Shown here piece by piece: positions 1-8,344 of a stretch of 10,843 bases of DNA. The notes under the pieces are model-generated. The model was not told where the DNA came from, did no database searches, and worked only from the letters and a program-made list of their open reading frames with translations. Source of the DNA: Stephanodiscus triporus (Eukaryota; Bacillariophyta; Thalassiosirophyceae; Thalassiosirales; Thalassiosiraceae); the NCBI GenBank assembly GCA_036939755.1, contig JALLAZ010003522.1:1-10843 (forward strand), written 5' to 3'. The first letter of the stretch is position 1; the number at the start of each line of letters is the position of its first letter. A program made the position numbers and the translations under genes.

Positions 1-1440
1 TCCCCGACCAATCTTCCGTGAGTGTGTATGTGCTTTTGATGCTTGCAATCAAATGGTCAACGTCCTCTTGTGTACAGTATTTGACCCCAAAATCATCAAT
101 GACGAGGGTGAATGAGATAGGGTGTGATTCATGCTTCCATAATCCAGGTGTGTTGATGCTTTCGTAGTATCCGAATGGTGCGAGTTTCCGACGGAGGCGT
201 TTGTTGGCGAGAATCCCAGCCTGCGGTAAGCCCCAGACAGCGCGGCGCATTTCAATATGTACCCATCCGTTTAAAGCTAACTCTTTCAAATTATATTGCT
301 CGATCGTCCACGATGGAAATAGGGTGAGGGGGATTTTCATGTACTCGAAATACTCGAGGGCCGCGGTGAGATACAATTTTTTTATATCGAGGCACATATA
401 CCTAGCATTTGGCATGCTGACGATGCTGTTCCAGTGCATTTTTGCCGTGTCAATATCAGCTGTGCGGACGGAAGCATTGCCTTCATAATTGATCAAATTT
501 CCGCCTGCGGTGATGCGGATGCGATGGGGGTCATCTTTTTGTGGGCGGTAGTCGACGACAGGATTGGCGTATGTAAAAAACTTCTTTGCTGCCAACGCAT
601 GCATGATCTCATCATGAGTCATGACAAACATGGCATTCGTGCCTTTTGTACCCGTCTTGTTACAACCCTGTGCCATGCCGCCGAAATCTTTTCCAAAGGC
701 GGTTTGCCAAATTTCAGCCGTCGCGGGATCATGCATTAACTTTTTGTAACTCGAGATGGTCCGGCCGGTGACCGGGTGTACCATCGGGTTGGCGTAGTGT
801 TCAAGATTGATGGGGATCTTGGCGTGTTGGACAAGTTTGCGAGGGGTGTGAATGGCATTGAACGATGCTTCCTCCTTGATGGTAAGCAAATGTATTGCAT
901 GGCTTGTTACAATCCGTTGTTGGGCCCCGCTGGGAATGGCAGTACGTGTGGACCGGGGGCCACGATGTGGCTGGACGCGGGTAGGGAGCTCGTGTCGTTT
1001 GCGGCCACGGCCCGTATGCACAGGAATGACCGGGATAGGTTCAATTAGAGTTGCCGATGGGTTGATCCCTGGGACATTATTGCGCGTGATGCGCCGATGG
1101 AGACGGGGTGTCTTGCGTAAATCGCGCTTGGCAGTTGGATTACGTGTGAGCGCGATGGGGGGTGCATCGGTGAGTCGCGGTAGTGTGATGATGGGTGATT
1201 CATCAATCACCCTTTGTTCTGCCTCGCGTGCCTCTTGTTGCTGATCCATGATCACCCTTTGTGTCTCCGAGACAGGGGGGGGATCAAGGATATTGTGGAT
1301 ACGAGTGCCCAGAAGCCGGAGTAGTCGGCGCCCCTTGTCCGTTACACCTGCTTTGGCGGTGTTTTCAGTCAGCTCATCGGTTAACGTACGGAAGTGTTGA
1401 TGCGCAGTGAGCGACGGCAATTGGCAATGCTGTGGAAAGA
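1..1440 (-). CDS. pol: pol, linker and reverse transcriptase of copia element (partial, open)
   Basis: The reverse transcriptase copies element RNA into DNA. A basic, low-complexity linker (about 1380-850, with RVIMDQQQEAREAEQRVIDE and GRGRKRHE) leads into the RT. The fold begins around HDPATAEIWQTAFGKDFGG. It continues through motif A, RYMCLDIKKLYLTAAL with the catalytic Asp at 386-388, then VWGLPQAGILANKRLRRKL, and the catalytic turn LVIDD at 92-106, the copia form of YxDD. The reading ends at the window edge after YTLTEDWSG, so the RT tail and RNase H are missing. From 1879 to 1 there is no stop or shift in about 626 codons, in sharp contrast with gag. Both catalytic sites look intact. Confidence 0.93.
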
Positions 1441-2749
1441 GCTCAGTCGACCCCAATATGCGGTAAGCTTTCGTTTCTGGTACGTAATATAAATCACACC
1501 TGTAATGATCTTTCGCCGGTCCCAGATAAAAAGCATCGACGCCCCATGATGCCCAAGAACCACGTGTATCGCCATCTTCGTACACGATGGCCTTGCAGCT
1601 GAGAGGTGCCAGAGGGTAACGGTTCCAATCGTATGGGCCGTGTATGATTTCGTATGCCGATTTTGTTGGATCAACCCGCGACTGCCGGAGTAAGTTCAAG
1701 GTCGCCTCGACCTGTGGGGTGAGGCGGTCCCACAGCTGTAGCGGGAAGTCGCTGTCTGTTGTGGCAAGGGCAGCAATGAACGCCGCTTTGAAAGTTTGGA
1801 TGGCGCGTTTGGCCGCATTAACGCGGTGGTTGTGCGGCTCGACGACCTGCAATTTACAGTCGTTTTCGGTGAGAAACTTCTAAATGTGCTTGGTGGCTTG
1901 ATTGTCCATGATGTTCAATTTTGGCTTGAAACCTTTTTGTTCTAACTCTTCGAAGTAAGCTTTGTATGCCTTGAAGATGCTCATGTTGTCCAACCCCGCG
2001 ATAGGCGTGGCCATGATAGCGTTCGATTCGTAATGGTACAATACGAAAAAACAAACGCTGCCGTCGAAGGACATGAAAGGGAACGATCCTGTGAGATCGT
2101 GATAGACAATGCCGCTTGTTTTGTCCGTGAACGCACCAAAGCAGAAAATGTTGGCGTTGGAGTGTGCGTCGTCATCGATGATGAGGTGTGGGCCGTGAGG
2201 GAGCGGTTGATGTATCACCGGAATGTTGAGGACAGGTAAGTCCGGGGGTGCCACGGGCATCGCTGCGAGGGGGGGATCCATCGGTATTGTCGCTTCTTTA
2301 GGCCGTGTGCTGCAAATGCCATGACGGGGACGCTTCATGTGTCCTTTCGCCGTAGCCGCGCTTGGATTGAGATACTTGAGGATCAAAGTTTCTGTCATGT
2401 TCGGACACCCTCTGAGGAAACCACGATGAACAGCCTTGAGGAGCGTCGAAATTTTGGGACTGCACAGGGATTGATGGGCGAACTTGATGGCGTTGATGCG
2501 CGTGCGGACTGAGTGCGTGAAAGACGCCAATGCAACGGGCGGGGCATGGTCGGAATTGGAAGAACCACAGATGTGTGGGGCACGATCCAAACAGGGGCCG
2601 GGTCGTGGCAGGACGCGAAGTCCTGGGGTGGGCCACACTCCATTTGGGATGGGCAAGGTCCATAAGTCTGTAGAGGGATCTTTAAATCCTCGTAAAATCC
2701 TCGTAAAATAACTTTGCCGTTGTAACGGACATCGCATTTCATGTCATCA
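1441..2749 (-). pseudogene. pol: pol, integrase part of copia element (stop codon, catalytic Glu replaced)
   Basis: Integrase inserts the element cDNA into chromosomes. After the 11-bp duplication the frame gives the pre-integrase segment (FAHQSLCSPKISTLLKAV to KGHMKRPRHGICSTR, about 2485-2310). The catalytic core follows: YHDLTGSFPF with the first Asp (2096-2098), VLYHYESNAIMATPI, and IMDNQATKHI with the second Asp (1904-1906). TAG 1880-1882 then interrupts HI-stop-KFLTEND, probably from AAG (Lys). The reading resumes to VEPHNHRVNAAKRAIQTFK. At the place of the third catalytic residue, normally Glu in AAER, the codon at 1808-1810 is AAA (Lys). The end of the integrase domain is approximate (YEIIHGPYDWNR, LGPAKDHYR). 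Stop and Lys replacement each predict an inactive enzyme. Confidence 0.87.
2686..2707 (-). repeat. 11-bp tandem duplication causing a frameshift in pol
   Basis: On the plus strand the unit atcctcgtaaa occurs twice, at 2686-2696 and 2697-2707, with no mismatch. Upstream of it the pol frame reads YNGKVILRGF. Downstream the sensible reading, KDPSTDLWTLPIPNG, is in another frame. Removing one unit brings both into one frame, so the duplication itself is the frameshift lesion. Confidence 0.85.
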
Positions 2750-3218
2750 AGACCACCTTGCATCCTGCTTTACACAGGGGGCGAATGCCAATGAGAGATG
2801 CCACCGTCAACGATGGTACAATGTGCCCTGTGAGGACAGTTGGCAGCCCGGGAATTGTGATGTCGCAGATATGCAAAGACCGGACCTGTTTGCCGTTGGG
2901 CAAATTAATTTGTAATGGCTTGATGGCGACGCGTTTGTTAATGACGTCGACGCCGTCCATGATGAAGATGGACGTCGCGCCGGTGTCCGCAATAGCATGA
3001 TCATGGGCAATCGTGACCGCATTGAGTGCTTGCGCCGACAATGCAATGGTAGACATACAGATCATGGGGGGACTAGTCGAAACGTTCGATGCAACAACTG
3101 TGGCATCATCTGAGTACTCGACCGAGTTAAAGGAACGAATTTGGGTGGGGTCCGAAGTGGTTGCAGAAACTAAATCGTTAAATTTATTTGCGATTGACAT
3201 ACACTCCGCCCCACACCG
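2750..3218 (-). pseudogene. pol: pol, aspartic protease part of copia element
   Basis: The protease would mature the Gag-Pol polyprotein. The catalytic loop reads AIADTGATSIFIMDG, with Asp-Thr-Gly encoded at 2979-2987, the single-DTG half-site of retropepsins that work as dimers. Downstream come LPNGKQVRSLHICDITIPGL and a hydrophobic stretch ending SLIGIRPLCKAGCKVV, all expected for this family. The frame is lost near 2749-2750: the reading runs into TGA at 2739-2741, while the sequence resumes sensibly in the next frame as DDMKCDVRYNGKVIL. One missing base, probably in a TTT, explains this. The segment is otherwise intact from the gag stop. The first ATG in frame is 3198-3200. Confidence 0.85.
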
Positions 3219-3221
3219 TCA
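3219..3221 (-). other. UGA stop between gag and pol in the same frame (possible recoding site)
   Basis: Gag ends QRIA, then TGA, and the same frame continues as RCGAECMSIANK straight into the protease part of pol. The codon after the stop is CGG. UGA followed by CGG is a known leaky context in several RNA viruses, where a downstream structure assists readthrough. Unlike the other in-frame stops of this copy, this one falls at a domain boundary. It may instead be one more decay mutation. An internal start at ATG 3198-3200 for pol is also possible. Confidence 0.4.
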
Positions 3222-3347
3222 GGCGATCCGCTGGCTCGGTAACACCATCTTGTGCATCCCTTTGGTGCACGGGTCATATCCCGCAGTGATGAACTGTTGC
3301 GCATTCTCACGCGAGAACGCCTGCTGGTGATTTGCTTTCTTGAAGGG

Positions 3348-3398
3348 GCACGTCATAGAGGTGTGCCCATCTTCGATGTCAAACCCACAGGAAAAACA
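3348..3398 (-). other. gag CCHC-like zinc knuckle with enlarged loop
   Basis: The reading CFSCGFDIEDGHTSMTC gives C-X2-C-X7-H-X4-C. The classical retroelement knuckle is C-X2-C-X4-H-X4-C, so the loop before His is three residues longer. It is followed by CPFKKANHQ, a conserved-looking extension. An RGG-type box precedes it at about 3570-3632, so this C-terminal half of gag looks like a nucleic-acid-binding nucleocapsid. The motif is directly visible; zinc binding is inferred. Confidence 0.7.
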
Positions 3399-4665
3399 CA
3401 CATTCCAATTGTTGTGGCATTTATAAATGTTGGAGTAGTCGGGGTTCCTGACTTGAGGGACACCCGTGTTAACGGCCGGGCCGATGCTGCCATTATAGCG
3501 GACAATCTCGCCTGGGATGCCCGCGCCCGCGCCGCCCTGCGTTCGCATATAGTCCGCAAACGGGGTATGCCCACGGCCGCCACGACCGCGTCCGCGACCT
3601 CGACCACCACGTTGCCCGGCCCTACCCGTGCCGAAATTTCCCGCTGGAAACTGCTGTTGGATAGGCACTGCAAGTTGTTGGATCGGCGGTATGTTGACGA
3701 TGGCCCGGGCTCACTGGGTATTGGCTTGGGCCGGCGCAAACAACAACGCCGCCATCTGCAACATTTTCGCCGTTTGGTTCTGCGACAGTTGGTTAATCGC
3801 CATGGCAATTTCGGCGTTGATCGACGCCGGAAGAGACGGTTGCGCAGTGCCCAACATGCTTGCTGTGGTTGTCTTCGCAGCCGCAACCGACGGGATGGGC
3901 GTGATAGTCGTTACAGTGTTGCCGTCAGATTCATCATCGATACCTTCAAAGACGTTGTACATGTTGTGGTTTGAGTACCCCTGTTGGCTCGTCGTGCTTC
4001 GCATGGCTAGCGAAGTGAGGCGGCGTCCATACGCGGCCTGAAAAAACTGCTTGAGGGTCGCCCACGTCTTGATGGGGAGCGCCTCCCACGTGTCAAACTC
4101 CTTGGTGGGAAGGAGGTTGGATCCGATGAGAATGCGAATCGCATTCGCAATAATCTGTTCCGTTGTGAACGGGACTTTTCCGATGAGCTGCACCTCCTGG
4201 CACTGTTCGATCCTGTAGAATAGAACCTCAGGTGAATCGGAAGGGGCCATCGGGCTCCGGTACAATGTTTCATTTTTGAAAATGGTCATCATGTCGGGCT
4301 TACCATAAGAATTTTGGAGTTGAGTCAAAATGTCAAGGACTGACATGGTCGCATTCCAGCCGGTTAGGTTGGGATTGTTTGACACTTAGAATTGGGCTGA
4401 TACCGTTGTGTCCAGCATTCAGAAGAAATAAAAAATAGTTCTTCCCTCGGAGGAACGTGGCGTTGATCGTGTGAGCATTGTTGGGGGCAGCCCACCTGGG
4501 TCGACAGCAAGTCTGGACCAACCATGTATGGCTTCTTGCAGGCATTGAAGCTGTGCAAGTGCCGTGATGATGTGTTTCCTGAGAGCGCAGATTTTGGTAA
4601 AATCAGGGCACGGCTCTAATGAGGGCGGATTTTTGAGGAAATCCACGACTTCTTTGAAATCGATG

Positions 4666-5599
4666 ATGGTGTCCATTTTTCAGCTCAATAGAAAAGCTCA
4701 TACCAGCATTTATGGTGTCTCCATTATCTTCGCACAATTTGTACATATCTTGGGATAACTTTAACAAATCATCAGTGAGTCCTTCGTACTTTGACTTTGC
4801 AACAACATGGATTGCATTGCGTTGACTGCACCCATGGCAAAGCCAATAAATTTATTAATTTCCAATACTTTCTCAAAGTGGGTCACCACTTTCTTAGTAC
4901 TCTCTTCCTTTCCCTCTTTGAGAGCAATGTATCCAAGGGCGTTGTATGCATGCGCTTCTTTCCAAAGAAAGTAACCTGATGGTAGCGCCGGTGGTTCGGC
5001 TGTCTTCTGACTTATAAAGGATAGAATTCTGTGTGCAAGCGTAGGCATTTCTTCTTCAATCTGACCAATCAGGAATAGAATTCTTTGAGCAACTTCGATA
5101 GACTCGTTTTTTTTGCTGTTGGCAAACTTCTGGCCATGGAGGTTAAAAGAGCTCCCAGCTTCATATCAAGAGCCTCAACTCTTCTCCTTGATGAACGACA
5201 AAACACAGTTAAAATGTCAACTGCAAGATTGTTCTGGTATGGTTTGAAGCAGTTGCGTCATACTTCCCAAGGCTTACTGATTTTTTTCAAATCACAACAA
5301 CCATCCCAACCCTCGCTCCGGCTTGCCGCGTTCCCAACAAGGTAGGAGAGATGGACAAACCCTGCATCCGTGCCTCGGCACGAACAGTCACGGCATAAAG
5401 GCAGACCAGCTACGTCTGGTCCTTCCCCATGAGAAGAACATGACGAGGCATCATCAATTCCGATGATCTTCCCCTTTTCACAATCTGGTGCGATTGTGCG
5501 GTGATAGCTCTTGATTAGAAAAATGACAGAAGTACCATACAATACAACAAGGAAACGATGATTCGTTGAGCCGAAGATCATCAAGGGCCAAACAGCCAT
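4666..5599 (-). pseudogene. RING-like/TPR repeat protein, diatom-expanded family (broken, 3'-truncated)
   Basis: The first ATG is 5597-5599; the frame is open upstream to a TAA at 5675-5677 (TCCDDDIAVSPPARSS), so the true start may be further up. The N-terminal part has CSSHGEGPDVAGLPLCRDC and SCRGTDAGFVHLSYLVG, a RING-CH-like Cys/His cluster. The C-terminal part is TPR-like: AHAYNALGYIALKEGKEE, then VTHFEKVLEINKFIG, then AKSKYEGLTDDLLKL, then NGDTINAGMSFSIEL. Such proteins usually mediate protein contacts; no substrate can be named. Lesions: TGA 5258-5260 after KPWEV, where I expect Cys; an 8-T run at 5107-5114, one base off; and a 5-bp duplication at 4811-4820. Similarity stops at KNGHH (about 4666), where the gag ATG overlaps and the usual C-terminal continuation is absent. 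Family recognised from memory. Confidence 0.72.
4811..4820 (-). repeat. 5-bp tandem duplication causing a frameshift in the TPR gene
   Basis: The plus strand has attgc twice in a row (4811-4815, 4816-4820). Before it the TPR reading is FAMGAVNA in one frame; after it VVAKSKYEG in another. Removing one unit joins them as VNAIHVVAKSKYEG. A direct 5-bp duplication could be a replication slip or the footprint of an excised element; the sequence does not decide. Confidence 0.75.
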
Positions 5600-5972
5600 G
5601 CTCGATGCCGATTCTGTCCAGACGATGGATGACCTGGCCGGGGGAGAGACAGCAATATCGTCATCACAACAGGTTTAGAAAGCATATTCTTGAGAGTTTG
5701 TGTGGGCTATTATATTAGCAAGCAATGAGGAGGTTGATCAAGATGAAAATAATAGTTCACTTAAAAGAAAGGACGATAAGCTACATCTATTTCCACTATC
5801 GCTCTCACACATGGGAACCTTTTTTGCAGCTCCTCAGTCACTAAGTTGATCAGATTGGTTCAGGTCATTCAGTGTTGATGCAAATGATGAATGCAGCCCT
5901 GCTAACCACCACCCCGTTCAACCTAAACACAGATATTCACATGTAACTTCACATACACAGGAGGACACTTCA
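5600..5972. other. spacer between the repeat-protein gene and the TPR gene
   Basis: This AT-rich stretch holds the open but ATG-less 5' extension of the TPR gene (to 5674) and the sequence just after the stop of the secreted repeat protein (5973). It should contain the 3' end of one gene and the promoter of the other, but I see no clear polyadenylation signal, TATA box or RNA gene. Confidence 0.5.
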
Positions 5973-6095
5973 TCATCTCCTACAATTACCTCCAGTGCAT
6001 TGGCCATTCTGAGTGTTGCAGCAGCAATTGCAACACAATGGATTTAGGCCAGTAGCGGGACAACCACCAGGAGCTTGTGAGCCATTTGGAATGCA
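5973..6095 (-). other. Cys-rich C-terminal tail of the secreted repeat protein
   Basis: The last 40 codons hold nine Cys: CIPNGSQAPGGC, then LCCNCCCNTQNGQC, then NC and RR before TGA. The tail follows the tetrad repeats in the same frame. A compact Cys cluster at the end of a mucin-like stalk suggests a disulfide-linked module or cross-linking site outside the cell. This is inference from composition; I do not recognise the domain. Confidence 0.65.
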
Positions 6096-6110
6096 ATTTG
6101 TTGGTTGGCT

Positions 6111-6540
6111 TGTGGGAGAATTAGTGGGTTTAGACGTCGGAGCAGATGTAGGAGGGTTCGTGGGAGAATTCGTGGGAGAATTTGTGGGAGAATTCGTGGG
6201 AGAATTCGTGGGAATGTTTGTGGGAGAGTTTGCGGGAGAGTTTGTGGGAGAGTTTGTGGGAGAGTTTGTGGGAGAATTTGTGGGAGAATTTGTGGAAGAG
6301 TTTGTGGGAGCGTTCGTGGGAGAATTTGTGGGTTAGCTCATGGTGGGAGATCTCGTGGGAGAATTTGTTGGTTCGCTTGTGGGAGAGTTAGTGGGAGCAG
6401 ACGTCATGGGAGAATTTGTCGGTTGGCTCATGGGAGAATTTGTGGGAGAATCTGTGGGAGGATTCGTTGGTTTGCTCGTGGGAGAACTTGCGGGAGAATT
6501 CATGGGAGCAGACGTCGTGGGAGAATTTGTCAGTAGGTTC
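6111..6540 (-). repeat. 12-bp coding repeat (tetrad NSPT)
   Basis: On the plus strand gtgggagaattt and close variants follow each other, densest at 6157-6330. The minus-strand translation is NSPT with variants such as SAPT and NPPT. From 6340 on, the unit grows into mixed tetrads and octads with three gcagacgtc/tagacgtc islands (SAPT). TAA 6333-6335 lies inside. Confidence 0.85.
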
Positions 6541-7960
6541 GTGGGAGAATTTGTGGGTGAATACGTTGGTTGGCTCGTGGGAGAATCCGTCGGTTGGCTC
6601 GTGGTAGAATCCGTCGGTTGGCTCGTGGACAAATCCATTGGTTGGCTTGTGGGTGAATCCGTTGGTTGACTCGTGAGTGAATCCGTTGGTTAGCTCGTGG
6701 GTGAATTCGTTGGTTGGCTCGTGGGCAAATCCGTCGGTTGACTCGTGGATGTATCCGTTTGTTGGCTCGTGGGTGAACCCGTTGGTTGGCTCGTAGGCAA
6801 ATCCGTCGGTTGGCTCGTGGGTGACTTTGTCGGTTGACTCGTGGGCAGATTCGTCGGTTGGCTCGTGGACAAATCCGTTGGTTGGCTTGTGGGCAAAATC
6901 GTTGGTTGGCTCATGGGTGAATTCGTCGGTTGACTCGTGAGTGAATTTGTTGGTTAGCTCGTGGGAGAATCCATCGGTTGACTCGTGGGTGAATCCATTG
7001 GTTGGCTCGTGGGTGAATTTGTCGGTTGGCTTGTGGGCGAATCCGTCGGTTGACTTGTGGATGTATCCGTTGGTTGGCTAGTCGGGTGAATCCGTTGGTT
7101 GGCTCGTGGGCGAATCCGTCGGTTGGCTCGTGGACAAATCCATTGGTTGGCTAGTGGGTGAATCCATTGGTTGGCTTGTGGGCGAATCTGTCGGTTGGCT
7201 CGTGGACAAATCCGTCGGTTGGCTCGTGGATGAATCTGTTGGTTGGCTCGTGGATGTATCCNGCTCGTGGGTGACTTTGTGGGTTGGCTCATGGGCGACA
7301 CCATCGGTTGACTCGTGAGTGAATCCGTCGGTTGGCTTGTGGATGAATCCGCTGGTTGGCTCATGGGTGAATTTGTTGGTTGACTCGTGGATGTATCTGT
7401 CGGTTCGCTTGTGGGTGACTTTGTTGGTTGGCTCGTGGGTGAATCCATTGGTTGGCTCGTGGACAAATCCGTCGGTTGGCTCTTGGGTGAATCTGTTGGT
7501 TGGCTCGTGGGTGAATCTGTCGGTTGGCTCGTGGTAGAATCCATCGGTTGGCTCATGGACAAATCCGTCGGTTGGCTTGTGGGTGAATCCGTCGGTTGGC
7601 TTGAGGGAGAATCTGTTGGTTGGCTTGTGGGTGAATTCGTCGGTTGGCTCGTGGATGTATCTGTAGGGTGCCTCGTGGGTAAATCTGTCGGTTGGCTCTT
7701 GGGTGAATCTGTTGGTTGACTCGTGGGAGAGTCCGCCGGTTGACTCGTGGCTGAATCCGGTGATTGGCTTTTGTGTGAATCCGTCGGCTGGCTCGTGGGA
7801 GAATCTGTTGTTTGGCTTGTGGGTGAATTTGTTGATTGGCTTTTGGGTGAATCTGTGGGTTGACTTGTGGGAGAATTCATCGGTGGCTCTTGGGTGTATC
7901 TGTTGTTTGGCTTGTGGGTGAAATCGTTGGTTGGCTCGTGGGAGAATCTGTTTGTTGTTT
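6541..7960 (-). repeat. 24-bp coding minisatellite (octad SPTSQPTD)
   Basis: Units such as ggttggctcgtgggtgaatc run almost without interruption, about 59 unit lengths. Minus-strand translation is S-P-T-S-Q-P-T-(D/N/K) with STS, LPT and PKS variants. On the plus strand the same tract would read VGWLVGES but is broken by many TGA and TAG codons. The N at 7262 replaces part of a unit, about eight bases where the pattern would expect gttggttg. Confidence 0.9.
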
Positions 7961-8057
7961 GGAATCCTTGCTCTTCAACACCTTGATCTTACTCTTCAAG
8001 GATTTGGTGCAGGTGGTGTGGTTAGGGGAAAGTGTGGGGTACGGAGACAAAGTGGGA

Positions 8058-8237
8058 GACAGTGTGGGACCCAAGGACAGTGTAGGACCTGAGGACAGTG
8101 TGGGACCTGAGGACAGCGTAGGACCCAAGGACAGCGTGGGACCCGAGGACACTGTGGGACCCAAGGACACTGTGGGACCCAAGGACACTGTGGGACCCGA
8201 GGACACTGTGGGACCCAAGGACACTGTGGGAGTCAGG
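8058..8237 (-). repeat. 18-bp coding repeat, ten units (hexapeptide SLGPTV)
   Basis: Ten consecutive 18-bp units of the type gacactgtgggacccaag; the last is divergent. The minus-strand reading alternates SLGPTV/L and SSGPTV/L. Units at the low-coordinate end have gacagtg, those at the high end gacactg, so the array has two sub-families that probably spread by local duplication. Confidence 0.9.
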
Positions 8238-8344
8238 CTGGGGACCTCACTGAGACACTTTGGCAAGGATTTGCTGGACTTTGCAGAGGATGATGATGAT
8301 GATGTTGTTTTGTTGGATTTTCCTGAGTTGCTAGTTTTCTCCGA

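Larger units (their letters stand above)
1..4676 (-). mobile_element. Ty1/copia-type LTR retrotransposon remnant, diatom-like, 5'-truncated
   Basis: Read on the minus strand, the domain order is gag, aspartic protease, integrase, reverse transcriptase, which is the copia (not gypsy) order. Almost the whole stretch reads through in one ancestral frame once lesions are allowed for: stops at 4419-4421 (TGA), 4386-4388 (TAA), 3711-3713 (TGA), 3219-3221 (TGA) and 1880-1882 (TAG), a 1-base shift near 2749, and an 11-bp duplication at 2686-2707. From 1879 to the window edge the frame is fully open. No LTR, primer-binding site or leader is visible before gag: TPR coding sequence reaches to about 4666. 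The 3' LTR and RNase H lie outside the window. The wording of the RT (LPQAGILANK, FTLVIDDFGVKY) and integrase (VLYHYESNAI, MDNQATKHI) matches stramenopile copia elements as I remember them. The copy is non-autonomous as it stands. Confidence 0.93.
3219..4676 (-). pseudogene. gag: gag-like capsid/nucleocapsid protein of copia element (broken)
   Basis: Gag packages the element RNA into virus-like particles. The reading starts at ATG 4674-4676 (MDTIIDFKEVVDFL) with A at -3 and runs in one frame to TGA 3219-3221, about 485 codons. In-frame stops at 4419-4421, 4386-4388 and 3711-3713 split it. The stop at 4386-4388 sits directly before VSNNPNLTGWNATMS, where I expect FKVSNN, so probably AAA became TAA. 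That at 4419-4421 precedes MLDTTV, where I expect Arg, so probably CGA became TGA. The middle holds the capsid-like helical part (GWNATMSVLDILTQLQ, then LFYRIEQCQEVQ and GRRLTSLAMR). Towards the C-terminus come an Arg-Gly-rich box (about 3570-3632) and a zinc knuckle C-X2-C-X7-H-X4-C (3348-3398). The part between about 4510 and 4420 is hard to align and may carry a deletion. Family assignment is secure; ancestral residues at the stops are inferred. Confidence 0.85.

Noticed and set aside
3252..3974. Plus-strand 240-codon frame and other plus-strand frames over 201-1244
   Set aside because: They are antisense to gag and to the RT, whose minus-strand readings have clear domain motifs.
1880..4421. 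A variant genetic code in which TGA or TAG is sense
   Set aside because: TGA, TAA and TAG all interrupt the gag-pol frame, alongside frameshifts. Decay explains all of them, a code change does not.
5560..5690. Alternative readings of the TPR gene's 5' part: plus-strand AMLDADSVQTMDDLAGGE and minus-strand VIHRLDRIGIEHGCLALDD
   Set aside because: Both look protein-like but are short. The third frame (TCCDDDIAVSPPARSS) joins without a stop to the RING-like part, so I kept that one. The choice is not certain.
6013..7719. Plus-strand proteins of FVGE or VGWLVGES repeats
   Set aside because: The frame is cut by more than a dozen TGA/TAG codons (every ggttga and ggttag unit). The minus strand has a signal peptide, intron, Cys tail and far fewer stops.
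6541..7960. CRISPR-like array
   Set aside because: There are no unique spacers; units are contiguous, 24 bp, and translate as an octad. The genome is eukaryotic.
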